DNA of 64,000 bases from Calliopum simillimum (lineage: Eukaryota > Arthropoda > Insecta > Diptera > Lauxaniidae). This document shows, in pieces, positions 42,580 through 54,096 of the stretch. A program made the translations under genes and the position numbers. Location: assembly GCA_951812925.1 (NCBI GenBank), contig OX638369.1, forward strand, positions 57,054,228 through 57,118,227. The letters run 5' to 3'. The notes beneath the pieces are model-generated. The model was not told the origin of the DNA. It saw nothing but the letters and a program-made list of their open reading frames with translations, and searched no databases. Positions within the stretch are counted from its first letter, which is position 1; each line of letters starts with the position of its first letter.

Positions 42580-44417
42580 TTTGGCGCAGCCGGTATTCCG
42601 AGCCAGGAATACGCGAACAACAGGAGATTATCAACACTTTTGGCCAACATAAACAGCAACAGCAGCAACCTAAGGCAAGAGAATCAACATTGGGCCACGT
42701 ACAACAGCAACAGTGACAACATTTGGCAGGAGAATCAACATTGGGCCACGTACAACAGCAACAGTGACAACATTTGGCAACGTGGGACACGGTGGTAGCA
42801 GTTAGAGTGGTGAGTGTTAAAAGAAGAAAAGCCTTGTGGCTAAACTGAATGAGCGGGTGCGCATATAATACACAAAATACACTACACGGATAGGGATTTG
42901 TAAAATTAGGGTTTCCTTTTAAAAAAAAAAAAAAAAAATATAAAAATTTTCCACCATTACAAAAATAGAATATCCGTCGATAATTTGGTAGATGTAACAT
43001 CTAACAAATTAGAGAAAAAAAATTTTTTTTTTTTTAAAGAACGAATAAAACGTTTGATTTTCGATAGATGTAACATCTAGCGAAAAGTTGAATAAGTTCT
43101 TATGCATAAATCATAATTACAATAGGAGTTTTAAAAATTTTAATTCACCGGTAAACTTCAGGAAAATTCAGTTGCGTGAAATCGAAATCGTTTTCATTTT
43201 TAGTAGAAAAAAAAAGTACAATAAAAGAAAATTGTGGGATTGAATTGTAAATTGGATTAAGTCCATTGCCCTAGGAAAAAGTAAAGACGGAAAATTTTAA
43301 ATCATAATTAAAATTGTTTTTTAATTGTTGATCGGCAATAGCTAATTAAAATTTGGTTTTAATAGTGGTCTTTGTGTAAGATTTCAGAAGTTCTTGGTAA
43401 AAATAATTACTAGGGATTTGGGAATCTTATGTGAAGGGCTATTAAAGGCAAATCTAAGGTGCTATCTTTGCCGAGGAAGAGCAATTCTTTTGTTTGAACA
43501 GTTTACAAATTTTAAAGCCACTTCATAAGGGGCTGAAGTTTGTAAAGTCTTCATTGAAGTCTTGTTCTCATAACCGGGAAATCTTGCTGGTTTAGTTTTG
43601 GGTTCTCAAGAATTATTTTCAAGTGATTCTAGAGTTCCGTATCGATCAGCAAGATTACGCAAAATTTTGAGTGCAAATAAAAGAGTATTTATTTGGTAAA
43701 ACTATTTCTGCCTTCACGGAAGAAATAGAGTAAAATTCATTGCTACCGATCAGCAACTAAAAGCTTTTATGCATAACAAATTGAAGCAAGAATAACAAAA
43801 AGCAAAGAAGTAAAAATTTCAATTTTTGGTCTTTAGCATTGTTATGTAGAATAATTTGTTTAATGTAATTTTGCGATAGGTCAGGGACAAGTAAAAACGA
43901 AAAATAACGCAAATAAACTTCAAGACAAGTTCATTGCACTCAAAAAAGCAAAATCAGCAATTTTTGGCGAAACGGTTGCATACATTTATCAGCCTCAGTG
44001 CAAGTGTAACTTGAAACTTTTGTTTATTTGTTGGCAAGCATTAAGGAAATATTTTAGCCACAACGACAGTAGCAACAATAAATAGAAAATCAAATAAAAT
44101 TTTGTTTTGCGGTAACGTAACTTAAAGCTCTAGTTTGGTCATTTGAATTTGTTTTGTTCGTTGTTTTCATCCGTAGCAGTGGAAAAAGAAAACAGAAAAC
44201 TAAATCAAATTTACATATGGAAACTTAAAAGATTCATATGTATAATGCAAAATATCGTCAACAATTTTTTCATATCATTTGCTTGCAGTTAATTGCTTTA
44301 GTGTAATTGTAATTGGAAGTTTTTGGTTTACTGTCCATGACAGTGAAACAACAAAGACAAATAACCAAATATTTTTCAATAAATTCGTGGTTCAATTGTA
44401 ACGAAAACAAATAAATA
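42580..44417 (+). other. Leader of LTR retrotransposon with 51-bp tandem repeat
   Basis: 1.8 kb without a long frame. At 42679-42780 a unit with gagaatcaacattgggccac and acagcaacagtgacaac repeats with a 51-bp period. The near-palindrome AGATGTAACATCT occurs twice (near 42991 and 43067). Packaging and translation signals probably lie here. Confidence 0.6.
42582..42593 (+). other. Primer-binding site
   Basis: TGGCGCAGCCGG lies two bases after the 5' LTR. It starts TGG, as required to pair with a tRNA 3' CCA end. The sequence suggests a serine-type tRNA primer, but this is not certain. Confidence 0.6.
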
Positions 44418-45968
44418 ATGAATAATTATGGGCAAGGAACAAGTCTTTTAAGCGGGAGTCCCTTACCTTTCGATAAAAGGGAACTCACTACAGAAAGCGG
44501 AGAAAATAATTTGAGCTTATACAAGGAATTTGAAAATGCAAACGAACCACTAACCAGTTACGAAAACTATGCAGAAATCAGAATGAGGGAATTCGCGGAA
44601 CTTTTTGCGAAGCAAAAAGAAAACATAGGATTGCTACAAAAACAGTTTGAGAGTTTTAATAAATGTTCACCGGAAGAACAGAACATGGAATATTTTGTAG
44701 ACAATTTGATAAAGTTAGGAATGTTATGGACCAAAATCACAGAAACGGATCGTGAAATTTACATGAGACGAGGTTCAGGAAGTGACGATTATTTTAAAGA
44801 AAGTATGTTCAATCGGTCAGAAAAATTATATAACTTTTATAAAGAAGCATTAACTAATAAATTAAAAGCTTATGCGGTAGAGGAAAAACAACAACAGACA
44901 GAAATAAGCACACGGTTAAAAAGCGATGACTCAAGGAGAAGTTTGACACATATTTTGAAATCAGTTCGGGATACAATACCTGTTTTTTCTGGTGGTCGCG
45001 CTGATTTTTATAGATTCACGGAGGCGTGTGAGGTAGTAAAAAGGGTAGTTTGTCCTGAAGATGAACATATTTTTGTATCTTGTGTTAGACTTCGATTGTA
45101 CGGTGATGCATACGATTTGGTTAGGTGTTATCAATTTAATACAATAGAGGAATTGCACAAAATTTTGAAGACCGCGTACATCAAAGAAAGATCTGTAGAT
45201 ATAATCAGAAGTGAAATTCAGAATTCCACTCAAGGACCTGAAGAAGAACTCAATGCGTTTGCTAGGCGTTTAGGTGCGTTACGGGCAGAAGCATTAGATA
45301 CAATAAAATCAATTTATGGAAATGTATCTGATGACATATTTATAAGAGAGCTAAATAAATCTGTGATAACTGCATTTAAACGGGGATTGAAAAATCATGC
45401 TCTAAAATTAACTGCACTAATGTCAAAGGAGGATAATTTGGACGAACTAGTCAAAGAGGCAATTAAAATAAATGATCTTATGCAAGAAGACCAAGAATGG
45501 AAACCGGCAGTGAACGGCATTCAGTCGGATAATACAGACCCTTACAATAAAAATTTACACTTTAATAAAGTACCAGTGAACAGTTTAAAAAGACAACTTA
45601 TTGGGGATGAAAGTGCTAAAAGTAGTACTAAAAAACCATCCATCAGGTGTTCATTTTGCAATATGAAAGGACATTTGAGAGACGAATGTCTTAAGCGAAA
45701 GAACTTGCCTTACTGTGAAAAATGCCAAACATATGGTCATGAAAACAATAAAGATTGCACAAAATATAAATGGAAAGAAAAGGATCCACCAGATAATGCA
45801 CCTCAGATAGAAATAAAAAATATGAAAAAAATAATAAATGAATTATTGAATGAAAATGATAAAAATTTTATGGAAAAACAGAAAAATTCCAGAAATCAGG
45901 CAATGAATAACTGTACTGATAGAGAAAAATTTGATTCGGGAAACCGAATGGGGCCCAACCAATACTAA
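44418..45968 (+). CDS. gag: Gag of Ty3/gypsy element
   Basis: 516 residues forming the capsid and nucleocapsid. The central part (about 185-360) has the retrotransposon capsid-like pattern (VRDTIPVFSGGRADFYRF, CVRLRLYGDAYDLVRC, ELHKILKTAY, ELNAFARRL, AFKRGLKNHALKLTALMSK). Two zinc knuckles near residues 411-445 read CSFCNMKGHLRDEC (CX2CX4HX4C) and CEKCQTYGHENNKDC (CX2CX4HX5C). The stop codon overlaps the start of pol as TAATG, so pol may be made by reinitiation or by bypass of the stop. Confidence 0.88.
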   Translation: MNNYGQGTSLLSGSPLPFDKRELTTESGENNLSLYKEFENANEPLTSYENYAEIRMREFAELFAKQKENIGLLQKQFESFNKCSPEEQNMEYFVDNLIKLGMLWTKITETDREIYMRRGSGSDDYFKESMFNRSEKLYNFYKEALTNKLKAYAVEEKQQQTEISTRLKSDDSRRSLTHILKSVRDTIPVFSGGRADFYRFTEACEVVKRVVCPEDEHIFVSCVRLRLYGDAYDLVRCYQFNTIEELHKILKTAYIKERSVDIIRSEIQNSTQGPEEELNAFARRLGALRAEALDTIKSIYGNVSDDIFIRELNKSVITAFKRGLKNHALKLTALMSKEDNLDELVKEAIKINDLMQEDQEWKPAVNGIQSDNTDPYNKNLHFNKVPVNSLKRQLIGDESAKSSTKKPSIRCSFCNMKGHLRDECLKRKNLPYCEKCQTYGHENNKDCTKYKWKEKDPPDNAPQIEIKNMKKIINELLNENDKNFMEKQKNSRNQAMNNCTDREKFDSGNRMGPNQY

Positions 45969-48900
45969 TGGTCGGGGAACCCAAAATAAACAGTAAAATA
46001 AGTAAAAGTAAAATGGGGTCGAATAGTCATACGCAAAGTATTGTAGTGGACACGTTCCCCAAAAATGGAAATGTGAATCATACGAAGAAGAAAAGTAATA
46101 GTAAAATTAAATTAAATTATCAAAAGAACATAAATGGTATATACACTGCTAAACAGAATACGGCTACAAATAGTGCCGAGCTGGGAACAATAAACCAATC
46201 TAAAAACAATACGGTTGGTACGATAACTATAGAATATGGAAAGGATAAGAACCACAGCATTCCAGTAGTAGAAATAAATCAGCCTACGAAAAGTACGGTC
46301 GGTAAAAATACTATGAGTTGTGGAAAGGCTAATAAAGGTTCAGTAGCATCAAGAAATCATTCTACAGAAAATACGTTTGATAGATGCACTGCAAACTATA
46401 GCATGAAAAAATTCCTAATTGGACTCTGCGAAACGCAGAATGACGTGTTCATAGAAGTTCCCTGTAGAGAAGCCAAAAATGGAAAACTTATTCTTTTAGT
46501 CGATTCGGGAGCCGATACAAGCTTAGTTAAACAAAATTCGATGTCGCATTCTACGAGAACCGACAGGAATATTAAAAAGAATTTAAGTGGAGCGTTTGGG
46601 GGCCAAATAACTACATTAGGAACTACTACTATCCAGCATAGTTATCAACCAGATCTAAGTTTAACACTACATGTGGTATCACTAGATCACGGGATACCTG
46701 CTGATGGGATATTAGGTAGGGACAATTTGTGGAACCGGTCTGTCCTAAATGCCATCCAAAAGAAACTGTTATTTTTTGATGAAGAAAATAAGGAATTAAT
46801 GTCTTTCACACTAGATTCATTGAATGCATTTAATAATGTACTATATAACACAGTGACAGCAATTGAGGCTCGTACTGCAAAAATAGTACCATTGAGAGTG
46901 CAAACCATGGCTAAAGAAGTGATTGTACATAAACAAGAGCTTTCACAAGGAGTTTATTTAGGAGAAACTTTAACTAAAGTGAAGAATGGGATAGCATACG
47001 TCCCAATTTTGAATTCCTCTGAGAAGGAATATATAATAAATCAAAATTATTCAGCAAAATTTTCTTTGTACGATGAGTACAAAAATATAACAAATAGTTC
47101 CATAAACACGATAAATCAACAAGATGTAAGAGCAAGACTGAATAAACTATTTGAATCGATTGATTTAGATCCAAACTTAAGCATAGAAGAGCGAGCATCA
47201 ATTGAAAGCGTGTGCACATCATTTCACGATATATTCCTCTTAGAAGGAGATATATTAACATACACTCCAGTGTTAAGACACGAAATCCCGACATTGGATG
47301 GTCAACCACCAATTAACCAAAAGCAGTACCGTTTACCACATTCCCACAGAATGGAAATAAATAAACAGGTGGAAAAATTGCTGGATGAGGGTATTATTTC
47401 ACCAAGTACTTCACCTTGGAATTCACCATTGTTACTCGTCCCAAAGAAAAGTGGAAAAGATGGAGAGAAAAAATGGAGACTTGTAATTGATTTCAGAAAA
47501 TTGAATGAAGCCACCATAAAACAAGTTTTTCCCATCCCGCGAATAGATGAAATCCTAGATCAATTAGGACATAGCAGATATTTTTCAACTTTAGATCTTG
47601 CAAGCGGATATCACCAGGTATTGGTCAAAGAAGGTGACAAGGAAAAAACAGCGTTTAGCACAGGATTAGGACATTTTGAATTCAACAGAATGCCATTTGG
47701 TTTAACTGGAGCACCAGCAACTTTTCAAAGAATAATGAACCATATTTTAACTGGGCTTCAAGGTTTAGAATGTTTTGTTTATTTAGATGACATAGTGATA
47801 TACGGCAAAAATTTAAAGGAACATGAAAACAGATTGCGTAAAGTTTTTACTGTGCTGAGGGAAAATAATTTGAAATTAAACACTGAAAAATGTAACTTTT
47901 TGCGTAGGGAGGTAATCTATCTTGGGCATAAATGCTCTGAACACGGTGCTTTGCCGGACCCACAAAAAATAGAGTGCATAAAAAACATTCCAGTGCCCAA
48001 AAACAAAAAAGATGTACAGGCATTTTCGGGTCTCGTCAACTATTACCGAAAGTTTATTAAAGACACAGCGAGATTAGCACTTCCAATAAATAAACTTCTA
48101 CGAAAAGATGCAAAATTTTTATGGACAACAGAATGCCAAAACTCATTTGAAAACTTAAAGAAAGCAATAATATCTCCACCGATACTAATATATCCTGATT
48201 TTTCTAAACAATTTTTATTAACAACAGATGCCAGTAATGAAGCACTAGGTGCAATTCTTTCGCAAGGGGAAGTTGGTAAGGATAACCCGGTAGCTTTCGC
48301 TAGTAGAGCGTTAAGTGAAACCGAAAAGAGATATTCTACCATTGAAAAAGAATTTCTTGCAATAGTTTGGGCAACCAAAAATTTTAGAGCTTATTTACTT
48401 GGCAGACATTTTAAAATTTTCACAGATCATCAACCACTACGTGGAATAGCAAATTTAAAAGATCAAACTTCACGCTTAGCTAGATTTAGACATAAAATGT
48501 CGGAATATGATTTCGAAATCATATACAAACCAGGGAAAAAGAATTTAAATGCTGATGCGCTTAGTAGAATACCACAAACAAACACGCAAATAACTGTAGT
48601 ACAAACAAGATCTAAGACTAAAACTAATGACCATGACCAAATAGAAGTATCGAACGAAGTTGATGAGGACACTCCTGCAGAGGAAATAGCTAAACCAAAT
48701 GTCACAATACTAAGCAATCCACAAGACATAAAGACAATATTAAAAGATTTTCACGATAGCCCACTTGGAGGTCATCAGGGGGCAGTAAAAACTTTAATGC
48801 GAATTAGAAAACAGTTCAAGTGGCCAGGAATGCAAAAAGACGTGAAAAACTACGTAAGGGCTTGCATTAAATGCCAAGCAAACAAAAGTTCCAAATTAAC

Positions 48901-49756
48901 AAAAATGCCCATGGTTTTAACGGATACACCAAGCCGTCCATTTGACAAAGTTTACATGGATATAGTAGGGCCACTGCCAGAGACTACATCAGGAAATAAA
49001 TACATTTTAACTTTTCAAGACGATCACTCTAAATACATGTCGTGTGTAGCGATCCCTGACGCAGAAGCTAGCACAGTTTCAAAGCAATTTTATAATGAAA
49101 TCATTGCCAGATACAATATTCCGAAAATATTAGTCACTGACAATGGAACGAATTTCACTTCAAAATTGTTTTCAAATACGTGTAAGATGCTTGGAATTAA
49201 AAAATTGCACATTACACCTTATCACCCGCAAGCTAATGGCTCATTAGAAAGAAGTCACAGGCCATTAGCAGAATACTTGAGAAGTTTTGCAAAAGAAGAT
49301 GGTTCTAATTGGGATCAATGGCTGGCTTCAGCCATGCATGTACATAACAATACAGTACACACTTCAACAAAGAAAACACCTTTTCAGACACTTTACGGGT
49401 TTAATTTTGAAATGCCAACAAATTTAAAAAGAAAATGTACACCCGTGTACAACGTGGATGATCAATCGAAGGTGTTAAAGTTTCAAATTCAAAGGTCACA
49501 TGAATTAGTAAAGCAAAATCAAGATAAGGCCAAGGAGTTGTCTAAAAAACAATATGACAGCTCCACTAATCCAGTGCAATTCAAAATAGGGGACAAAGTG
49601 TTAATGAAAAATCAAACAAAGAAAAATAAGTTTTCCAAAATTTGGGTAGGACCTTACGAAGTTACAAATGTCACAGGGCCAGTAACTACAGAAATTATTA
49701 TTAACAATAAAAAGAAGAAAATTCATAACAATTTGCTAAAATTATTCAATGCATAA
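45968..49756 (+). CDS. pol: Pol: protease, reverse transcriptase, RNase H, integrase
   Basis: 1262 residues. After a Lys/Asn/Ser-rich leader (1-145) come: aspartic protease (VDSGADTSLV near 178, DGILGRDNLW near 246); reverse transcriptase (VPKKSGK near 490, FSTLDLASGYHQV, GLTGAPATFQ, catalytic YLDD near 604); RNase H (TTDASNEALGAILSQ near 751, HFKIFTDHQPL); a HHCC zinc domain (LGGHQGA, CIKCQANK); the integrase core with D near 997 (VYMDIVGPLP), D near 1056 (VTDNGTNF) and E near 1091 (NGSLERSH); and a GPY/F-like module (KIWVGPYEVTNVTGP). Order RT-RNaseH-integrase is that of Ty3/gypsy. No frame break is seen, so it could be active. Confidence 0.92.
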   Translation: MVGEPKINSKISKSKMGSNSHTQSIVVDTFPKNGNVNHTKKKSNSKIKLNYQKNINGIYTAKQNTATNSAELGTINQSKNNTVGTITIEYGKDKNHSIPVVEINQPTKSTVGKNTMSCGKANKGSVASRNHSTENTFDRCTANYSMKKFLIGLCETQNDVFIEVPCREAKNGKLILLVDSGADTSLVKQNSMSHSTRTDRNIKKNLSGAFGGQITTLGTTTIQHSYQPDLSLTLHVVSLDHGIPADGILGRDNLWNRSVLNAIQKKLLFFDEENKELMSFTLDSLNAFNNVLYNTVTAIEARTAKIVPLRVQTMAKEVIVHKQELSQGVYLGETLTKVKNGIAYVPILNSSEKEYIINQNYSAKFSLYDEYKNITNSSINTINQQDVRARLNKLFESIDLDPNLSIEERASIESVCTSFHDIFLLEGDILTYTPVLRHEIPTLDGQPPINQKQYRLPHSHRMEINKQVEKLLDEGIISPSTSPWNSPLLLVPKKSGKDGEKKWRLVIDFRKLNEATIKQVFPIPRIDEILDQLGHSRYFSTLDLASGYHQVLVKEGDKEKTAFSTGLGHFEFNRMPFGLTGAPATFQRIMNHILTGLQGLECFVYLDDIVIYGKNLKEHENRLRKVFTVLRENNLKLNTEKCNFLRREVIYLGHKCSEHGALPDPQKIECIKNIPVPKNKKDVQAFSGLVNYYRKFIKDTARLALPINKLLRKDAKFLWTTECQNSFENLKKAIISPPILIYPDFSKQFLLTTDASNEALGAILSQGEVGKDNPVAFASRALSETEKRYSTIEKEFLAIVWATKNFRAYLLGRHFKIFTDHQPLRGIANLKDQTSRLARFRHKMSEYDFEIIYKPGKKNLNADALSRIPQTNTQITVVQTRSKTKTNDHDQIEVSNEVDEDTPAEEIAKPNVTILSNPQDIKTILKDFHDSPLGGHQGAVKTLMRIRKQFKWPGMQKDVKNYVRACIKCQANKSSKLTKMPMVLTDTPSRPFDKVYMDIVGPLPETTSGNKYILTFQDDHSKYMSCVAIPDAEASTVSKQFYNEIIARYNIPKILVTDNGTNFTSKLFSNTCKMLGIKKLHITPYHPQANGSLERSHRPLAEYLRSFAKEDGSNWDQWLASAMHVHNNTVHTSTKKTPFQTLYGFNFEMPTNLKRKCTPVYNVDDQSKVLKFQIQRSHELVKQNQDKAKELSKKQYDSSTNPVQFKIGDKVLMKNQTKKNKFSKIWVGPYEVTNVTGPVTTEIIINNKKKKIHNNLLKLFNA

Positions 49757-52700
49757 AACAAAAAAGTATATTTATATATTTGTGGAAGTAAAGAGGTAAA
49801 ATATTAAAGTAGGAACAGCATATTATGCTGAGTTAGGAAAAAAATGTACAAGTCTTATTTAATCATTTGTCAGTGTTAGAAAATACAAAAATCATATAGG
49901 AACATTAGAATCATCTAACATAGAGAAGATGAGAGTGTAATAGATAAAGAGGAATTAACAAAATCAAAAATTTAATGTAAAAGATATAGAGTATGTCTCA
50001 GCGATGAATTCCGCAGGACGGAACATTTGTTAGAGACGAAAATTTTCCTATAATAAGTAGTAGACAACCCCATTCCCAAGGAATGGAATTCCGTAGGTAA
50101 GTCGATAAACTGCGTAAAAATGGAAAAGACATATAAAAAGTCAAAGAAAAATTAAAACATAACTGAAATATGTAAACAAATTAGGATTTTATGCACAGGG
50201 TTACGTTAATTATATGGAATGACGACACACGAACAGAAAGTGGGTGTCACAACTTCAAACGCTAAAGCTTTGATTTTTGCAAATAATTGAATATAACATA
50301 AATACAGTAAATTCGATACTTAAGAGATGAAAAGAATAATTTTAATAAAAAAAAAAAAAAAAGGAAAAACGGGGAAAGTAAAACTCACATAACAAATGCC
50401 GGCATGGTGAAATTTCTGCATGTAGATGGATATGTAAGGAAACCTGTTTATTAAGAAGAGAAAGTATTTAATAGGTTTTGAAAGAAAAAATAATAATGAA
50501 ACAAAACGAAAATTTGAGTTGAACTTATTGATTTTCCTGCGGGGCTTGGAGATGTCAAAGCTTCCAGATTAAGGATTGGCATTTGCAGTAGGGTGCCGGT
50601 TGAAGCCTGCTCGGAGGGAGAAGAGAGAAACTTTACAGTTACGAGCAGTCTTAACAAGATGAAATTAAGTGTACTTACGCCAACCAAGGGTGCCCCATGG
50701 TTAATATGCTATGTACCGTGCTGCGCACCACATAAAATTGGAAAATGTTGAGTTTCCTGATTCCACTAATTTTATTTTTTTTTTTTTTTTCTTCTCACAA
50801 ATTTTCACTTACCTTAATTTAAATAATTTAATAATTTCGAATAATTTAGTTTGATTTAAATATTTTCTAGTAGTTATGGCCAAAATCGAAAATTAATTTT
50901 TTCATTGACTAACCGAACCATGCGGTTTGAAATTTGAAAAGAATATAATGAGATAAACAGTATAAAACCTAAAAGATAGTCCACTACGTTGCGTATAGCT
51001 AACCTATGGACATTTTAACAGAATTAGTCCTCATCCGATAGATAATTGCATTAGTTTCTTCATATAAAATAACAAGAAAAAGATACATAGAACCGACAGT
51101 AGTGCGCGTCAATGTAAGCAACTGCAACTGAAACATGAAACTTTCAAATGCAGAATCGACGGACAGCGCATACATATATAAATGGCTAAGGGATTAGTTA
51201 CAGGGAAATTAAAAGTAATATGGGATTTGTATGCAACATGTAAGTATGTATTCAAATGCTAGTATAGAGAAATATATATATAAAAAAAAAAAAATACAAA
51301 TAAAACCACATATATTTGTATGCAAGATAATGCATATACATATATAGGAAGCGAATAATGTCATAAAGACTGTTGGGATAATATTGAAAACCCAAATCAG
51401 CAGTTATAAATGAAATATAACTTTTTGGATAACTAAAATATGTACATATATAAAATACACGGGAAAAAAAAAATATATATACATATTTAGATTATTCCTA
51501 GAATTTTTTTGTAAATGGTCCGAAATACCAATAAAGAAAGTACAAACTAAACTAAAAATTAATAACTCAATGTTAATACAATAATAAAATAATTACGGGA
51601 TTAAAAACAAAAGAAAATTTTAATTAAAAATTTGAACTAAACGGAATGCAATGCCGTAAATTAAGTATACTTGTATGTTAAACAAGAAAAACGCATACAC
51701 ATATATAAAGGTTGCAAATAATTAAGCTTCAATTGAAATAATTAACAAGTAAATGAAAATTTAGATAAAGGAAAAAATATAGAATAGAGTCGAACTTGAA
51801 ATTTGAATATCAAATTGAAATGATTTAAACTAAATTGGAATTTAAATTCACTTAAATCTTAGAGAAATGATATAGAGAAATTAGTATCTATCAACTAGAA
51901 GTATATGATTCATGGTTTATACATCATAACAAGAAGAAATATAAATTGAACGAGTCCAGCAGAAGACACCATTCATCACAAACTCCGTAAATGAATACAT
52001 CAAGAGCCTATAAATGAGTCCGAAGGGGAAGATACATTGCCAACAAAGCTACTTGTTGTTATAAACACAAAACGAGAGGTCAGCAAAAACCAATCGAATG
52101 CGGAAGAAGCCGATTCTTCAACGGGTTGTCAAAAATTTACTATGACGACCAAACAGCAGAACACAGAAGAGCAAATACTGAAAACATTCTTCTAAAGAAC
52201 TAGACCGACAAAATCTAAAATATAACCATCAACACAGCAAATCACCAATAACTTAATCCAGTAGACGAATATAGCAGTGATCCAGAACGATTATTTTCGA
52301 TGTCAGCAAGAGGGGTAACCAGATATGCCGAAATACTTGAAGTAAGCATAAGTTACAGAACAACGTATCGAGAAAGCCAAACCCATAACATCAAAGTTAA
52401 GGAATCTTATTCATCATCAACAGAATCCAGCAGCTTGACTTTCATAGTGCGAAGATCCAAAACAGAATTCAAAACCGACCAAGTTATATGAGAGAGATGA
52501 AGAACTTGAAGCTGAATTATAATCAAACAATCACAAACCACCAGATCAACAATATAAAGTGCTAACAAGCTGAAGTAAAAAACACAATAGGAAACCTATA
52601 ATAAATGTGGCCAGTGATATTATCGATACACCCAGAAAACTGCCGCAGATCACCGGAATTCGAACCTGATCCACAGTTTTGTGGTTAGATAAAATGTTGA

Positions 52701-53223
52701 AAATAAAAAAAAAAAAAAAAAAAGGACATAATGATGTGAGATGAACATAGCACCCAAGGTGAATCTACTGACGTCTAGTGCAACGCCGAGCACATAGCAG
52801 AACCACTACAACAACAATGTATTTCCCAGAGAAGAGATAACTCCAACAACTAACAAGAAGACATCAATGCTGAGGTGAATCAACCGTAGTAACCAGAGGT
52901 CAAGCCATGAATCAATTAGTGAAATCAACAAATTTTGTTTCATAATACAATATAATTAAGGTTTATACATTTAAAGTATTAATTAATAAGCAAATTTGAA
53001 ATTTTGAATCCATTCAAAGAAATCAAACATTTTTTATTTCTTTTTACTTAATACAAAATAATTAGAGTCTATACACTTAAAGTTTTAATTGATCGAACTA
53101 AACTTGAAGATTTAAATTCATTCTAATAAATTAACATTCAATAATAATGTTAAGCTAACTATAAGATTTAAAGTAAAGAAAATATGGTCACGAAAAAGTT
53201 ACCTAACGATAACTTTTTCTTTT
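49757..53223 (+). other. 3' internal region of LTR retrotransposon, no env
   Basis: 3.5 kb of A-rich sequence. The longest frames are well under 100 codons and none resembles an envelope protein. It holds a donor-like cgtagGTAAGT at about 50093-50103 and several A-runs. The role of such a long tail is unknown. Confidence 0.5.
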
Positions 53224-53239
53224 CCTAAGAGGGAAGGGA
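53224..53239 (+). other. Polypurine tract
   Basis: aagagggaaggga directly precedes the 3' LTR, the usual primer for plus-strand synthesis. Confidence 0.8.
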
Positions 53240-54096
53240 TGTTGTGAGTTTGCTAAGCACCTAAAGCATAAATCAGTCATAAAAGAACCACTAAATATTT
53301 TTATTAATACACCCTAAGTAAATACAGAACATTCTTTTGATTGCACATCGATTGATCGAGTTTCAGCTAAAGCCAAACCGTGGGATACCAAAATGAAATG
53401 TATCCAACATCGTCAATCGTGTGATTTCAATTTTAACCAAAACAAATTAGAACACTAAATACACAAACAACATGCTTTTGCTATGGACACCTGAATGAAA
53501 TATGTCCCGCAAAAGCATGGGAATCGGAAAACGCGTACGTGATAAATCGTGTGATTTCAATTTTAATCGAAGCAATTTAGACTACTAAATACACAAACAA
53601 CACGCTTTTGCTATGGACACCTGAACGGAATGTGTCTAGCAAAAGCCTGAGAATCGGAAGTCGCGTACGTGATCGAACCAATTGGTGTTCAGCAAGGCAA
53701 ACTCACAGCGTCTCCCGAAGGTTGAAACAAGCTCAGGTACGAAACGAGGTGAAAAGCTCGTTTCACGACACTTAGAGCTTTTTCCAGCGATCGGAAATTA
53801 TCTAATAAATAAACCGTTCGATTAAGGAACGGTCTCTTGTCTTGTTTTGTCTTGTCTTGTCCAACTAGTATCTAAGCAAGTAAAACCTTGCAGTAAAAGT
53901 AAAGAAGTTAAATTTTTATTTTAATAAATGAATAAGTGTTAAAAGTAAAAAGTTCAAGTGTTTGTTTTGGATGAAGAAGTAGAAATTTTATTTAATAAAC
54001 AAATAAGTGTTAAAAGTAAAAAGGTTAAAGTGCTTGTTTTGGATCCTCCGGAGAAGAGTTTCATCAACTTGGTCCTCAGAAGAAAAAGTTACAACA
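53240..54096 (+). repeat. 3' LTR
   Basis: 857 bp, TGTTGTGAG to TTACAACA, with no difference from the 5' LTR found on reading through both. Followed by GGAT, the second copy of the target duplication. Confidence 0.9.

Larger units (their letters stand above)
41723..54096 (+). mobile_element. Ty3/gypsy LTR retrotransposon, full length, 12.4 kb
   Basis: Two 857-bp LTRs, apparently identical by eye, bound 10.7 kb of internal DNA. The target duplication is GGAT (41719-41722, 54097-54100), and the undisturbed palindrome arm near 40478 shows the empty site. Order: LTR, primer-binding site, 1.8-kb leader, gag, pol (protease, RT, RNase H, integrase), a 3.5-kb region without long frames, polypurine tract, LTR. 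No env-like frame is seen. The domain order and a 4-bp duplication fit Metaviridae of the 412/mdg1 or Osvaldo kind; I cannot choose. All reading frames are open, so it is very young. Confidence 0.9.

Noticed and set aside
42572..43000. Minus-strand frame rich in Cys (CCHCCCCTWPNV repeats)
   Set aside because: It is an antisense reading of the CAG/CAA-rich 51-bp tandem repeat of the LTR element leader.
49757..53239. Possible env gene downstream of pol
   Set aside because: The longest frames are well under 100 codons, with no signal peptide, cleavage site or membrane anchor. I see no envelope.
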